Shown here piece after piece: positions 12,321 through 22,651 of a DNA stretch of 64,000 bases; the first letter of the stretch is position 1, and each line of letters opens with the position of its first letter. The stretch comes from Plantibacter sp. VKM Ac-2880. GTDB taxonomy: Bacteria > Actinomycetota > Actinomycetes > Actinomycetales > Microbacteriaceae. Location of the stretch: the NCBI RefSeq assembly GCF_015351235.1, contig NZ_JADKSJ010000001.1:2311668-2375667 (forward strand), given 5' to 3'. The translations under genes were made by a program, and so were the position numbers. Under the pieces are notes generated by a model that saw only the letters and a program-made list of their open reading frames with translations, made no database searches and was not told the DNA's origin.

Positions 12321-13861
12321 GGTCGTCTCCAGGTGCGTCCGTCGCGGGTCATGAGGTCGTCGGCGGAGGACGGCCCCCAGGTGCCGGGAGCGTACTGCTC
12401 GAGCGGCTCGTCCTGTGCCGCCCAGTACTCCTCGATGGGGTCGAGGATCTTCCAGGAGAGCTCGACCTCCTCGTGACGGGGGAAGAGCGGCGGGTCGCCC
12501 AGGAGGACGTCGAGGATGAGGCGTTCGTACGCCTCGGGGCTCGCCTCAGTGAAGGCGTGTCCGTAACCGAAGTCCATGGTCACGTCGCGGACCTGGGTCC
12601 CGGCTCCGGGAACCTTGGAGCCGAACCGGATCGTGACGCCCTCGTCGGGCTGGACCCGGATGACGAGCGCGTTCTGCCCGAGCGCCGAGGTCTGGCTCTC
12701 AGCGAACAGGTACTGCGGAGCGCGCTTGAACACGACGGCGATCTCCGTGACTCGACGGCCGAGGCGCTTGCCTGCACGGAGGTAGAACGGCACGCCGGCC
12801 CACCGTCGCGTGTTGATGTCGAGACGCATGGCCGCGTAGGTCTCCGTCGTCGAGGCGGGATCCATCCCGTCCTCGTCGAGGAAGCCGAGGACATGCTCGC
12901 CGCCCTGCCAGCCGCCGGCGTACTGCCCGCGGGCGGTCGCCGCGCCGAGGTCGTCCGGCAGGCGGACGGCCGCGAGGACCTTTTCCTTCTCGGCACGGAG
13001 ATCCGAGGCGTTGAAGGAGATGGGCTCCTCCATGGCTGTGAGCGCGAGCAACTGCAGCAGGTGGTTCTGGATGACGTCGCGCGCCGCGCCGATGCCGTCG
13101 TAGTACCCGGCACGACCACCGACGCCGATGTCCTCGGCCATGGTGATCTGGACGTGGTCGACGTAGTTGGCGTTCCAGATGGGCTCGTACAACTGGTTCG
13201 CGAACCGGAGCGCCAGGATGTTCTGGACGGTCTCCTTGCCGAGGTAGTGGTCGATCCGGAAGATCGAGTCCGACGGGAACACGGACTGCACGATGTCGTT
13301 CAGCTCGCGAGCCGTCTTCAGGTCGCTTCCGAAGGGCTTCTCGATGACGACACGACGCCACTGCCCGTCCGCGGGCTCTGCGAGGCCCGAGCGGCGCAGC
13401 TGCTCCGTCACCTGGGGGAAGGCCTTCGGGGGGATCGACAAGTAGAACGCGTGGTTGCCCATCGTTCCGCGATCCGCGTCCAGCTCCTCGATGGTGGCCT
13501 TCAGCTTCTCGAAGGCCGCGTCGTCCCCGAACTCGCCGGGGACGAAGCGGATGCCCTGCGCGAGCTGGTTCCAGACGTCCTCACGGAACTCCGTGCGGGC
13601 ATACTGCTTCACCGAGTCGTGGACGACCTCCATGAAGTCCTGGTCCTCCCAGTCCCGTCGGGCGAACCCGACGAGCGAGAACCCTGGAGGCAGCAGCCCC
13701 CGGTTCGCGAGGTCGTACACGGCCGGCATCAACTTCTTGCGGGACAGGTCGCCCGTCACGCCGAAGATGATGAGGCCGCTCGGACCGGCGATCCGATTGA
13801 GGCGCCGATCGGAGTCAACCCGCAGCGGGTTGGACTCCGGGGTGATTTCCACCGGGGACAT
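12317..13861 (-). CDS. zwf: Glucose-6-phosphate 1-dehydrogenase
   Basis: First committed, NADPH-forming step of the pentose phosphate pathway; 514 aa. The nucleotide fold GLIIFGVTGDLSRKKLMPA lies near residues 28-46 and the substrate site RIDHYLGKE near 200. ATG 13861 (SPVEITPES start) has AAGGAG 4-5 bases upstream. The open frame continues upstream to 14143 but overlaps pgi and is not coding. It follows pgi by 23 bases and overlaps opcA by 4. Confidence 0.97.
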   Translation of the reverse strand: MSPVEITPESNPLRVDSDRRLNRIAGPSGLIIFGVTGDLSRKKLMPAVYDLANRGLLPPGFSLVGFARRDWEDQDFMEVVHDSVKQYARTEFREDVWNQLAQGIRFVPGEFGDDAAFEKLKATIEELDADRGTMGNHAFYLSIPPKAFPQVTEQLRRSGLAEPADGQWRRVVIEKPFGSDLKTARELNDIVQSVFPSDSIFRIDHYLGKETVQNILALRFANQLYEPIWNANYVDHVQITMAEDIGVGGRAGYYDGIGAARDVIQNHLLQLLALTAMEEPISFNASDLRAEKEKVLAAVRLPDDLGAATARGQYAGGWQGGEHVLGFLDEDGMDPASTTETYAAMRLDINTRRWAGVPFYLRAGKRLGRRVTEIAVVFKRAPQYLFAESQTSALGQNALVIRVQPDEGVTIRFGSKVPGAGTQVRDVTMDFGYGHAFTEASPEAYERLILDVLLGDPPLFPRHEEVELSWKILDPIEEYWAAQDEPLEQYAPGTWGPSSADDLMTRDGRTWRRP

Positions 13862-13884
13862 GAAGCTCCTTGTGCAGTGACGCG

Positions 13885-15498
13885 TTAGTCGTTGACGGCG
13901 TCGAAGAGGGTGACGATGTTCTGGTCCGGTGACGTGAGGGTCAACGTGAGGACCGGGCGTCCGTGCTCGGCGAGGACGCGGGCGTCGCCGCCCGCCTGGG
14001 CCTCGATGAGCTGGCCGAAGGTGAACGGTCGTTCCGGGATCTCCAGGTCGACGGGGGCCGTCTCGGTGATCTGCAGGAACACGCCGTTCGCCGGGCCGCC
14101 CTTGTGGTACTGACCCGTCGAGTGCAGGAAGCGCGGACCCCAACCGAAGGTGGTGGGGCGGCCGGCCTTTGCCGCGACGAGGTCGCGGATGCTCTCGAGC
14201 TGGGGCGAGGCGAGGCGGTCGACGTAGCCCTGGATGGCGACGTAGCCGTCTTCCGGGAGCCTCGCGAGCAGTGCCTCGACGGCACCGGACAGCGTGGTCA
14301 CGCCGTCCAGGAGGTCGGTGGTCCCGCGGACCTCGATACCGTCGGCGACGAAGGCGGGTGCCTCAGGCTCCGGGCGGTTGTCGAGCAGGCCGCGCGTGGC
14401 CACCTTCGCCGACTCGACGTCGGGCTGGTCGAACGGATCGATGCCGATGAGACGACCGGCGATCACGGTGGCGTACTCCCACACGAGCATCATCGCGCCC
14501 AGGCTGCCGCTCACGAGGATCTCGCCCTCGTGACGGTCGCGGGGGAGCAGGTGGAACTCGTGGGCGTCGTCGACGATCCGCACGATCTGCAGGTCGGCCG
14601 GCTTCGACTCCAGCTCGGGTGCGAGCGGGTTGAGCACGACCGGCAGGAGTCCGCGACCGGACTTGCCGGTGGATTCGGCGATGAGCTGCTCGGCCCAGTC
14701 GGGGAAGCCGACGATGTGCGTGCCGTCGGTGATGAGCCCGACCTTGTCGCGCAACGGGACGGTACCACCGAGCGCCGCACCGAGGATGAGCCCGGGGTTC
14801 GACGCGTCGTCGATCGCGAGCTCGCCGAGCACGGCGTCGGCTTCGTCGAGCAGCGCACCGATGTCGACCCCGGCGAGACCGGAGGGGACGAGACCGAAGG
14901 CGGTGAGCGCGCTGTAGCGGCCGCCCACGTTCGGGTCGGCATTGAAGACGCGGTACCCGGCTTCGTTCGCCGCCGCCTCGAGCGGGGAGCCCGGGTCGGT
15001 GACGATGACGATCCGGCCGGCAGGGTCGATGCCCGCAGCCGTGAACGCAGCCTCGTAGGCACGTCGCTGGCTGTCGGTCTCCACCGTGGAGCCGGACTTC
15101 GAGGAGACGACGAGCACGGAGGTCTCGAGGCGGTCCGCGAGGGCCGAGAGGACCTGACCGGGTGCGGTCGAGTCGAGCACCGTCAGGTGCCCACCGAGCG
15201 TGCCCGTGATGACCTCCGGTGCGAGCGAGGACCCACCCATGCCCGCGAGGACGATGTGGTCGACACCCTGGTCGTTGAACTGCTCGCGCAGAGCGAGGAT
15301 CGGCTCGACCAGCGGGCGGGAAACGGAGACCGCCTGCACCCAGCCGAGGCGCTTGGACGCCTCGGCCTCGGCCGCAGGACCCCACAGGGTGGGGTCCTGG
15401 TCGGTGATCCGCGATGCGACGAGGTCGCTGACGAGCGTCGGGACGACCGACGCGACGGCGGCCTCGGCCGCACCGCTCACGTGGATCTTGAAGCTCAC
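13885..15498 (-). CDS. pgi: Glucose-6-phosphate isomerase
   Basis: Interconverts glucose-6-phosphate and fructose-6-phosphate; 537 aa. It shows the SIS-type sugar-phosphate motifs [11 protein letters not shown] near residue 85 and [12 protein letters not shown] near 130, and the C-terminal [12 protein letters not shown]. It resembles the isomerase half of actinobacterial transaldolase-isomerase fusions more than the E. coli-type enzyme; here the two are separate genes with a GTGA overlap (GTG start at 15498, tal stop at 15495-15497). That close coupling is consistent with such a fusion elsewhere. Confidence 0.94.
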   Translation of the reverse strand: MSFKIHVSGAAEAAVASVVPTLVSDLVASRITDQDPTLWGPAAEAEASKRLGWVQAVSVSRPLVEPILALREQFNDQGVDHIVLAGMGGSSLAPEVITGTLGGHLTVLDSTAPGQVLSALADRLETSVLVVSSKSGSTVETDSQRRAYEAAFTAAGIDPAGRIVIVTDPGSPLEAAANEAGYRVFNADPNVGGRYSALTAFGLVPSGLAGVDIGALLDEADAVLGELAIDDASNPGLILGAALGGTVPLRDKVGLITDGTHIVGFPDWAEQLIAESTGKSGRGLLPVVLNPLAPELESKPADLQIVRIVDDAHEFHLLPRDRHEGEILVSGSLGAMMLVWEYATVIAGRLIGIDPFDQPDVESAKVATRGLLDNRPEPEAPAFVADGIEVRGTTDLLDGVTTLSGAVEALLARLPEDGYVAIQGYVDRLASPQLESIRDLVAAKAGRPTTFGWGPRFLHSTGQYHKGGPANGVFLQITETAPVDLEIPERPFTFGQLIEAQAGGDARVLAEHGRPVLTLTLTSPDQNIVTLFDAVND

Positions 15499-16604
15499 TT
15501 CGAGGCCTCCAGCGCCGTCTTCACCGTCTCGAGCAACTCGTTCCAGGAAACGATGAACTTCTCGACGCCTTCGCGTTCGAGGAGCTCGGTCACCTCGTCG
15601 TAGGACACACCCTGCGCGGCGATCGCGTCGAGGACCTCGTTGGCCGCCGCGTAGGAGCCGGTGACGGTGTCACCGGTGATGACGCCGTGGTCGAAGGTCG
15701 CCTCGAGCGTCTTCTCCGGCATGGTGTTGACGACACCGTCGGCGACGAGCTCGGTCACGTAGAGCGTGTCGGGGAGGTCGGCGGACTTGACGCCCGTCGA
15801 TGCCCAGAGCGGACGCTGCTTGTTGGCGCCGGCCTCAAGGAGGGCGGTGGCCCGCTCGCTCGCGAACTCCTGCTCGAAGACCTGGTAGGCGAGCTGGGCG
15901 TTGGCGACGCCGGCCTTGCTCTTCAGCGCGATCGCTTCGGGGGTGCCGACGGCCTCGAGACGCTTGTCGATCTCCGTGTCGACGCGCGACACGAAGAAGG
16001 AGGCGACCGAGTGGATCGTCGAGAGGTCGTGCCCAGCCGCCTTGGCCTGCTCGAGACCGGTCAGGAAGGCGTTGATCACCTCGCGGTAGCGGGTAAGGCT
16101 GAAGATCAGGGTGACGTTCACGCTGATGCCGGCGCCGATGACCGCGGTGATGGCCTCGAGGCCCTCGACGGTCGCGGGGATCTTGATCATCGCGTTGGGC
16201 TGGTTGACCTTGGTCCAGAGGGCTTTGGCCTGCTCGATCGTGGCAGCGGCGTCGTGGGCGAAGCCCGGCTCGACCTCGATCGAGACCCGGCCGTCGTACC
16301 CGCCGGAGGCGTCGTAGACGCCACGGAAGATCTTCGAGGCGGACGCGACGTCGTCGGTGGTGATCTCGAAGACCGCCTCGGTGACGTCCTTGCCTGCCGC
16401 GGCCAGCTGGGCGACCTGCTCGGCGTACACGTCGCCGTTGCTGAGCGCCGAGGCGAAGATGGTCGGGTTCGTGGTGACGCCGACGACGTTGCGGTCGGCG
16501 ATGAGCTGCTCGAGGCCACCGGACTGGATGCGTCCGCGGGAGAGGTCGTCGAGCCAGATGCTGACGCCGGCGGCGGACAGCTGGGCGGTTGGGGTTTCAG
16601 TCAT
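15495..16604 (-). CDS. tal: Transaldolase
   Basis: Moves dihydroxyacetone units in the non-oxidative pentose phosphate pathway; 369 aa, the longer bacterial class. Conserved segments are [21 protein letters not shown] (near 43-51), the Schiff-base lysine in MIKIPAT (near residue 140), and [14 protein letters not shown] 16604 has GGAG about 10 bases upstream. It lies 24 bases after tkt. Confidence 0.97.
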   Translation of the reverse strand: MTETPTAQLSAAGVSIWLDDLSRGRIQSGGLEQLIADRNVVGVTTNPTIFASALSNGDVYAEQVAQLAAAGKDVTEAVFEITTDDVASASKIFRGVYDASGGYDGRVSIEVEPGFAHDAAATIEQAKALWTKVNQPNAMIKIPATVEGLEAITAVIGAGISVNVTLIFSLTRYREVINAFLTGLEQAKAAGHDLSTIHSVASFFVSRVDTEIDKRLEAVGTPEAIALKSKAGVANAQLAYQVFEQEFASERATALLEAGANKQRPLWASTGVKSADLPDTLYVTELVADGVVNTMPEKTLEATFDHGVITGDTVTGSYAAANEVLDAIAAQGVSYDEVTELLEREGVEKFIVSWNELLETVKTALEASK

Positions 16605-16628
16605 GTTCTTCTGTCTCCTTCGCCCGGG

Positions 16629-18719
16629 CTACTTGCCGAGCGTCTCGTGTGCTGCGGAGACGACTGCCTCCGTGGTGATGCCGAACTCACGGAACAGCGT
16701 CTTGTAGTCGGCGGACGCACCGAAGTGCTCGATCGACACGGTGCGGCCGGCGTCGCCGACGATGCTCTTCCAGGTCAGGCCCAGACCGGCCTCGACGGAG
16801 ACACGTGCGGTGACGGCCTTCGGCAGGACGGACTCGCGGTACTCGGCGGACTGCTCCTCGAACCACTCGAGCGCGGGGACCGAGACGACGCGGGCGTTGA
16901 CGCCCTCGCCGCGGAGGACCTCGCGGGCCTCGACGGCGAGCTGGAGCTCGGAACCCGTCGCGATGAGGATGACGTCGGGCGTGCCGTTCGGCGCCTCGGC
17001 CAGAACGTACGCACCCTTGGCGACGTTGGACGCGGCGGCGAAGGTCTCGCCGGACGCGTCGCCCGTGCCTCGCTCGAACACCGGGATGTTCTGACGGGTC
17101 AGTGCGATGCCGGTGGGGCCGCCGCGGCGCTTGAGGATCTCCAGCCAGGCGTAGGCGACCTCGTTCGCGTCACCCGGTCGCACGACGGCGAGGTTCGGGA
17201 TGGCACGGAGCGAGGCGAGCTGCTCGATCGGCTGGTGCGTCGGGCCGTCCTCACCCAGGGCGACGGAGTCGTGGGTCCACACGAAGATGGACGGCACGTT
17301 CATGAGCGCGGCCAGACGGACGGCCGGACGCATGTAGTCGCTGAAGATGAGGAAGGTGCCACCGAACGCGCGGGTCGGTCCGTGGAGGACGATGCCGTTG
17401 AGGATGGCGGCCATCGCGTGCTCACGGATACCGAAGTGCAGGACGCGTCCGTACGGGTTCCCGCTCCACTCGTGGGTGGAGTGCTCGCTCGGGATGAACG
17501 ACGCACCGCCCTCGATCGTGGTGTTGTTCGACTCGGCGAGGTCGGCCGAGCCGCCCCAGAGTTCGGGGATGACCGGGCCGAGGGCGTTGAGCACCTTGCC
17601 GGAAGCGGCGCGAGTGGAGACGTCCTTGCCTGCCTCGAAGACGGGCAGTGCGGACTCGACACCCTCGGGGAGTTCGCCGGTCTCGAGACGCGAGAGCAGA
17701 GCGGCACGCTCGGGGTTGGCCGCGGCCCAGGCGTCGAACGCCTGCTGCCACTCGGCACGGGCCTCGGCACCGCGGTCGATCGCCTTGCGGGTGTGCTCGA
17801 TGACCTCGTCGGCGACGACGAAGCTCTGCTCGGGGTCGAACCCGAGGACCTCCTTGACGGCGGCGAGTTCCTCGGCGCCCAGTGCGGAACCGTGGATCTT
17901 GCCCGTGTTCTGCTTCTTGGGGGCGGGCCAGCCGATGATCGTCTTGAGGATGATCAGCGACGGCTTGTCGGTCTCGGCCTTGGCGGCCTCGATGGCGTCG
18001 TTCAGCGCGTGGACGTCCTCGACGTACTCGCCGGTCTGCTTCCAGTCGACGACCTGGACGTGCCAGTGGTACGCCTCATAGCGCGCCTTGACGTCCTCGG
18101 TGAAGGCGATGTTGGTGTCGTCCTCGATAGAGATCTGGTTGGAGTCGTAGATCGCGATGAGGTTGCCGAGCTGCTGGTGGCCGGCGAGCGAGGAGGCCTC
18201 GCTCGTCACACCCTCCTGCAGGTCGCCGTCGCCCGCGATGACGTAGACGAAGTGGTCGAAGGGGCTCGTGCCGGCGTCTGCTTCGGGGTCGAACAGGCCG
18301 CGCTCGAAGCGGGACGCGTACGCGAAGCCGACGGCGGACGCGAGGCCCTGACCGAGCGGACCGGTGGTGATCTCGACACCCTTGGTGTGCCCGTACTCCG
18401 GGTGGCCGGGCGTCAGCGAACCCCAGGTGCGGAGCGCCTCGAGGTCGGAGAGCTCGAGGCCGTAGCCACCGAGGTAGAGCTGGACGTACTGCGTCAGCGA
18501 GCTGTGCCCGACCGACAGCACGAAGCGGTCGCGACCGAGCCAGTCCTGGTCCTTCGGGTCGCGGCGCATGACCTTCTGGAACAGGAGGTATGCGGCGGGG
18601 GCGAGACTCATCGCCGTCCCCGGGTGGCCGTTGCCGACCTTCTCGACCGCGTCGGCGGCGAGGATGCGCGCCGTGTCGACCGCTTTGCTGTCAATGCTTT
18701 CCCACTGCAGATCTGCCAC
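16629..18719 (-). CDS. tkt: Transketolase
   Basis: Thiamine-diphosphate enzyme of the non-oxidative pentose phosphate pathway; 696 aa. Clear motifs are AADAVEKVGNGHPGTAMSL near the start, the cofactor block GDGDLQEGVTSEA ... IYDSNQISIE, and FLIFSDYMRPAVRL in the pyrimidine domain. GTG 18719 (VADLQWESIDSKAVDTAR) is chosen because the family starts at this point. The frame runs on to 18932 but that extension is not conserved. It leads the six-gene pentose phosphate operon. Confidence 0.96.
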   Translation of the reverse strand: MADLQWESIDSKAVDTARILAADAVEKVGNGHPGTAMSLAPAAYLLFQKVMRRDPKDQDWLGRDRFVLSVGHSSLTQYVQLYLGGYGLELSDLEALRTWGSLTPGHPEYGHTKGVEITTGPLGQGLASAVGFAYASRFERGLFDPEADAGTSPFDHFVYVIAGDGDLQEGVTSEASSLAGHQQLGNLIAIYDSNQISIEDDTNIAFTEDVKARYEAYHWHVQVVDWKQTGEYVEDVHALNDAIEAAKAETDKPSLIILKTIIGWPAPKKQNTGKIHGSALGAEELAAVKEVLGFDPEQSFVVADEVIEHTRKAIDRGAEARAEWQQAFDAWAAANPERAALLSRLETGELPEGVESALPVFEAGKDVSTRAASGKVLNALGPVIPELWGGSADLAESNNTTIEGGASFIPSEHSTHEWSGNPYGRVLHFGIREHAMAAILNGIVLHGPTRAFGGTFLIFSDYMRPAVRLAALMNVPSIFVWTHDSVALGEDGPTHQPIEQLASLRAIPNLAVVRPGDANEVAYAWLEILKRRGGPTGIALTRQNIPVFERGTGDASGETFAAASNVAKGAYVLAEAPNGTPDVILIATGSELQLAVEAREVLRGEGVNARVVSVPALEWFEEQSAEYRESVLPKAVTARVSVEAGLGLTWKSIVGDAGRTVSIEHFGASADYKTLFREFGITTEAVVSAAHETLGK

Positions 18720-19093
18720 TGAATACTGACCCTTCTCATCGGAACAGGAGGCCGACGAGCGGTCGAGCCTTCTTCTGTACGTTCGCGGCCCACGTCGTCT
18801 TCGGCGTCCGAGCACACGACACCGCTCTTCGAACTGGGTGAAGGGGGCGCACGCGTGCACAGTGGCTGGCGAGCACTTCCCAGCATAGCGACAGACCGCA
18901 GCTGTCGGTCGATGTTCGACCAGCGCGAACACGGGTGGACTTCCGACGTCATAGAGCTTGCGAACGAGCCCGTCGGCGGTGAGCCGCGTGCCGCGCCCTC
19001 CCTGAGTACGGTGCGCCTCGCCCGTGTCGTAGAATCGTCTGCGGACCGCGTACCGGGCGAGCAGTGCGTGGTGAACCGAACGTTAGAGGAGCA
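18720..19093. other. Divergent spacer between tkt and ctaB
   Basis: 374 bases without a gene. It must hold the promoters for the pentose phosphate operon (minus) and ctaB (plus). Candidate -10 boxes are TATGCT read on minus at 18887-18882 and TAGAAT on plus at 19030-19035; neither has a convincing -35. There is a hyphenated palindrome GGTCGA-TGT-TCGACC at 18907-18921 and a 10-base palindrome GCACGCGTGC at 18849-18858. No small ORF with coding character was seen. Confidence 0.6.
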
Positions 19094-20014
19094 ATGGACG
19101 TCGCTGTAGCAGAACGTGTGTCGAGCCCCAGGCTCGGTTTCCGACGCAAGGCGAAGGCGTACATCGCCCTCACCAAGCCCCGGGTCATGGAACTGCTGCT
19201 GGTGACGACGATCCCGGTCATGATCCTCGCGAAGGGCGGTCTGCCGGACTGGTGGCTCGTCATCGCGACGGTGATCGGCGGCGCGCTCAGCGCCGGCTCC
19301 GCCGCAGCGTTCAACTGCTACATCGACCGCGATATCGACGCGGTGATGGACCGCACGAAGAAGCGCCCCCTCGTGACCGGGGAGGTCACGCCGCGCGAGG
19401 CCCTCGTGTTCGCCTGGACGCTCGGCGTCGTGTCGACGGTGTGGCTCCTCGCCACCACCAACTGGCTGGCCGCTTCGCTGTCGGTCGGCGCGATCCTCTT
19501 CTACGTGTTCGTCTACACCCTGTGGCTGAAGCGACGCACCCAGCAGAACATCATCTGGGGTGGGATCGCCGGCTGCTTCCCCGTCGTCATCGGTTGGGCC
19601 GCCGTCACCGGTTCGCTCACCTGGGCACCGATCATCCTGTTCGCCGTCGTGTTCCTGTGGACGCCGCCGCACTACTGGCCGCTGTCGATGAAGTACCGGA
19701 GCGACTACCAGGCGGTCGGCGTACCGATGCTCGCCGTCGTCCGCGGGCGGGCACAGGTCGGCCTGCAGGTCATCCTCTACGCCTGGGCCACGGTCGCCTG
19801 CTCGCTCCTGCTCATCCCCGTAGCGGACATGGGCCTGCTCTACAGCGCGGTCGCCCTCCTGTCCGGCGGCTGGTTCGTCTACGAGACCCACCGCCTCTAC
19901 AATCTGGCGATCCGCCACGAGCACGTCTCGCCCATGCGCGTGTTCCACGGTTCGATCACCTACCTGACCCTGCTGTTCCTCGCCGTCGGCATCGACCCGC
20001 TGCTCCCGTTCTGA
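19094..20014 (+). CDS. ctaB: Protoheme IX farnesyltransferase (heme O synthase)
   Basis: UbiA-family membrane prenyltransferase that converts heme b to heme o for cytochrome aa3-type oxidase; 306 aa. The prenyl-diphosphate binding motif [20 protein letters not shown] is complete near residues 75-94, with a second acidic motif in [13 protein letters not shown]. About nine hydrophobic segments are visible. ATG 19094 has AGAGGAG immediately upstream. The ctaA gene for the next step lies 2.6 kb downstream on the other strand. Confidence 0.96.
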   Translation: MDVAVAERVSSPRLGFRRKAKAYIALTKPRVMELLLVTTIPVMILAKGGLPDWWLVIATVIGGALSAGSAAAFNCYIDRDIDAVMDRTKKRPLVTGEVTPREALVFAWTLGVVSTVWLLATTNWLAASLSVGAILFYVFVYTLWLKRRTQQNIIWGGIAGCFPVVIGWAAVTGSLTWAPIILFAVVFLWTPPHYWPLSMKYRSDYQAVGVPMLAVVRGRAQVGLQVILYAWATVACSLLLIPVADMGLLYSAVALLSGGWFVYETHRLYNLAIRHEHVSPMRVFHGSITYLTLLFLAVGIDPLLPF

Positions 20015-20018
20015 CCCG

Positions 20019-22568
20019 GTGGCTGACGCAGCGGAACGTGGCCGGCTGATCGCTGCGACGGGGGAGAGCCCCGACTTCGTCTTCGACCGGTTCGTCTCCT
20101 GGGCCGAGGCCGGCGGTCTCAGCCTCTACCCGGCCCAGGAGGAGGCGCTCATCGGCATCGTCGACGGCGCCAACGTCATCCTGTCCACGCCCACGGGCAC
20201 CGGGAAGAGCCTCGTCGCCGCCGGCGCGCACTTCGCGGCGTTGAGCTCAGGCCGACGCAGTTACTACACGGCCCCCATCAAGGCACTCGTCAGCGAGAAG
20301 TTCTTCGCCCTCGTCGAGATGTTCGGTGCGGAGAACGTCGGGATGGTCACCGGGGATTCCTCGGTGAACGCCGATGCGCCGATCGTCTGCTGCACCGCGG
20401 AGATCGTGGCCAACCTCGCGTTGCGACACGGCACCGATGCGGGCATCGACCAGGTCGTGATGGACGAGTTCCACTTCTACGCCGACCCGGATCGAGGCTG
20501 GGCATGGCAGGTCCCGCTGCTCACCTTGCCGGACACCCAGTTCATCCTGATGTCCGCGACCCTCGGAGACGTCGGCGAACTCGCGGCCGACCTCGAGCGC
20601 CGCACCGGCCGCGAGACCGCCGTCGTGACGGGCGTCGAACGCCCCGTGCCGTTGCACTTCTCCTACGCGACGACGCCGATCCACGAGACGGTGGAGGAGC
20701 TCCTCCACACGGGCCAGGCGCCCGTCTACATCGTGCACTTCGCCCAGGCGGCCGCGCTCGAGCGGGCGCAGGCGCTGACGAGCCTCAAGGTCGTCACGCG
20801 AGAGCAGCGCGACGAGATCGCCGCGGCCATCGGTGACTTCCGGTTCAGCACGGCGTTCGGCACGACCCTGTCCCGGCTCGTCCGCAGCGGGATCGGCGTG
20901 CACCATGCCGGCATGCTGCCGAAGTACCGGCGTCTCGTGGAGCAGCTGGCGCAACGTGGGCTCCTCCGCGTCATCTGCGGGACCGACACGCTCGGGGTCG
21001 GGATCAACGTCCCGATCCGAACCGTGCTGTTCACGGCACTCACGAAGTACGACGGCACGAAGATGCGGCAGGTGAACGCGAGGGAGTTCCACCAGATCGC
21101 CGGGAGAGCGGGTCGAGCGGGGTACGACACCGCGGGCACCGTAGTGGTGCAGGCACCCGAGCACGAGACCGAGAATCTCAAACTGATCGAGAAGGCCGGC
21201 GACGACCCGAAGAAGCGCCGCAAGATCATCCGCAAGAAGGCACCCGAAGGCTTCGTGTCGTGGGGGGAGCCCAGTTTCCAGCGGCTGGTCTCGGCCGAAC
21301 CGGAGACGCTGACGAGCCACATGCAGCTCACCCACGCGATGATGTTGAGTGTCATCGCGCGTGGCGGCGACAGCTTCGGCACCATCCGCTCGCTCGTGTT
21401 CGACAACCACGAACCGCGCGCCAGACGATTCGCCCTTGCCAGACGAGCGCTCGAGATCTATCGCACGCTGCGCACGGCCGGGGTGATCACCCAGACCACC
21501 GATCCAGACACGGGAGAGGTCGTCATCGGTCTCACGGTCGAGCTGCAACCGAACTTCGCCCTCAACGCCCCTCTGTCGCCCTTCGCCCTCGCCGCGTTCG
21601 AGCTCCTCGACCCGGCGGAACCCGGCTTCGCACTCGACGTCATCTCGGTCGTCGAGTCGACACTCGACGATCCCCGTCAGATCGTGATGGCCCAGCAGCA
21701 CCTCGCGAGAGGCGAGGCGGTGCAGGCGATGAAGGCCGAGGGGATCGAGTACGACCAGCGCATGGAGCTCCTCGAACGGGTCACGCACCCGAGACCACTC
21801 GCGGAGCTCCTCGAGGCGGCGTTCACGAGCTACACCGCCGCTCAGCCCTGGGCACTCGACCTCGAGCTCCGGCCGAAGGCGGTCGTCCGCGACTTCATCG
21901 AGCGGGCGCTCAACTTCAGCGAGTTCGTGTCGTTCTACAGCCTGTCGAGGTCCGAGGGACTCGTCCTGCGCTACCTGTCGGACGCCTTCCGGGCGATCCG
22001 CCAGAGCGTCCCCGACGAGTTCAAGGACGAAGAGCTCCAAGACCTCATCGAGTGGCTCGGCGAACTCGTCCGGCAGGTCGACTCGAGCCTGCTCGACGAG
22101 TGGGAGGAACTGTCCCACCCGGATCCGGCACGGCATGCCGAGGCCGTCCACGCACTCCCGCCGACGCCGCGCAGCGTCCTCGCGAACCGGCGTGCGTTCA
22201 CCGTCCTGGTCCGGAACGAACTCTTCCGCCGGGTCCAGCTCGCCTCACTCGAACACTACGACGCGCTCGGCGAGCTCGATGCCTCAGCGGGGTTCGACGC
22301 GGATGCCTGGGCAGACGCGATGGATCCCTACTTCGAGGAGCATGGCGAGTTGCCGACCGGGGCCGCGGCGCGGAGCCCTGCCCTCCTCGTCATCGACGAC
22401 GAGGACGAACGTCCCGTCGGCGATGCCGGGGGAGTCTGGCGCGTGCGCCAGGTGTTCGCCGACCCGGCGGGTGACCACGACTGGGGGATCAGCGCCGTCA
22501 TCGACCTCGACGCCTCCGACGAGACCGGCACGGCCGTGGTCCGGGTGACCGCCGTCGGGATGCTCTGA
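20019..22568 (+). CDS. SF2 RNA/DNA helicase with DUF3516 C-terminal region
   Basis: 849 aa. N-terminal DEAD/DEAH helicase core: Q-like YPAQEEAL, Walker A STPTGTGKS (near residue 50), motif II MDEFHFYAD, motif III MSATLGD, and the second RecA domain with GVHHAGMLPKYRR, GTDTLGVGINVPI and QIAGRAGRAGYD, an arrangement close to Ski2-like helicases. The C-terminal half (from about residue 400) matches the actinobacterial DUF3516 type as I recall it; its role is unknown. GTG 20019 begins 4 bases after the ctaB stop, so it is probably co-transcribed with ctaB. Confidence 0.9.
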   Translation: MADAAERGRLIAATGESPDFVFDRFVSWAEAGGLSLYPAQEEALIGIVDGANVILSTPTGTGKSLVAAGAHFAALSSGRRSYYTAPIKALVSEKFFALVEMFGAENVGMVTGDSSVNADAPIVCCTAEIVANLALRHGTDAGIDQVVMDEFHFYADPDRGWAWQVPLLTLPDTQFILMSATLGDVGELAADLERRTGRETAVVTGVERPVPLHFSYATTPIHETVEELLHTGQAPVYIVHFAQAAALERAQALTSLKVVTREQRDEIAAAIGDFRFSTAFGTTLSRLVRSGIGVHHAGMLPKYRRLVEQLAQRGLLRVICGTDTLGVGINVPIRTVLFTALTKYDGTKMRQVNAREFHQIAGRAGRAGYDTAGTVVVQAPEHETENLKLIEKAGDDPKKRRKIIRKKAPEGFVSWGEPSFQRLVSAEPETLTSHMQLTHAMMLSVIARGGDSFGTIRSLVFDNHEPRARRFALARRALEIYRTLRTAGVITQTTDPDTGEVVIGLTVELQPNFALNAPLSPFALAAFELLDPAEPGFALDVISVVESTLDDPRQIVMAQQHLARGEAVQAMKAEGIEYDQRMELLERVTHPRPLAELLEAAFTSYTAAQPWALDLELRPKAVVRDFIERALNFSEFVSFYSLSRSEGLVLRYLSDAFRAIRQSVPDEFKDEELQDLIEWLGELVRQVDSSLLDEWEELSHPDPARHAEAVHALPPTPRSVLANRRAFTVLVRNELFRRVQLASLEHYDALGELDASAGFDADAWADAMDPYFEEHGELPTGAAARSPALLVIDDEDERPVGDAGGVWRVRQVFADPAGDHDWGISAVIDLDASDETGTAVVRVTAVGML

Positions 22569-22580
22569 ACCGTCACAGGT

Positions 22581-22651
22581 TCGCGCTGAGGCGTCGGCGG
22601 ATCGCGCTGAGCGGACGCAGGGGCGCGGCGCCGTCAGCGCGTCGCGCTGAG
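22581..22651. repeat. Three copies of TCGCGCTGAG, one pair inverted, between convergent genes
   Basis: TCGCGCTGAG occurs at 22581-22590, 22602-22611 and 22642-22651. The inverse TCAGCGCG at 22634-22641 (the end of ctaA) can pair with CGCGCTGA at 22603-22610 to form an 8-bp stem with a 23-base loop. It may serve as a bidirectional terminator for the helicase and ctaA. Confidence 0.5.

Noticed and set aside
15687-18722. 1011-codon plus-strand open frame
   Set aside because: Lies antisense to tal and tkt, whose motifs are complete; composition is Arg/Gly/Asp/Val-rich shadow coding with no recognisable domain.
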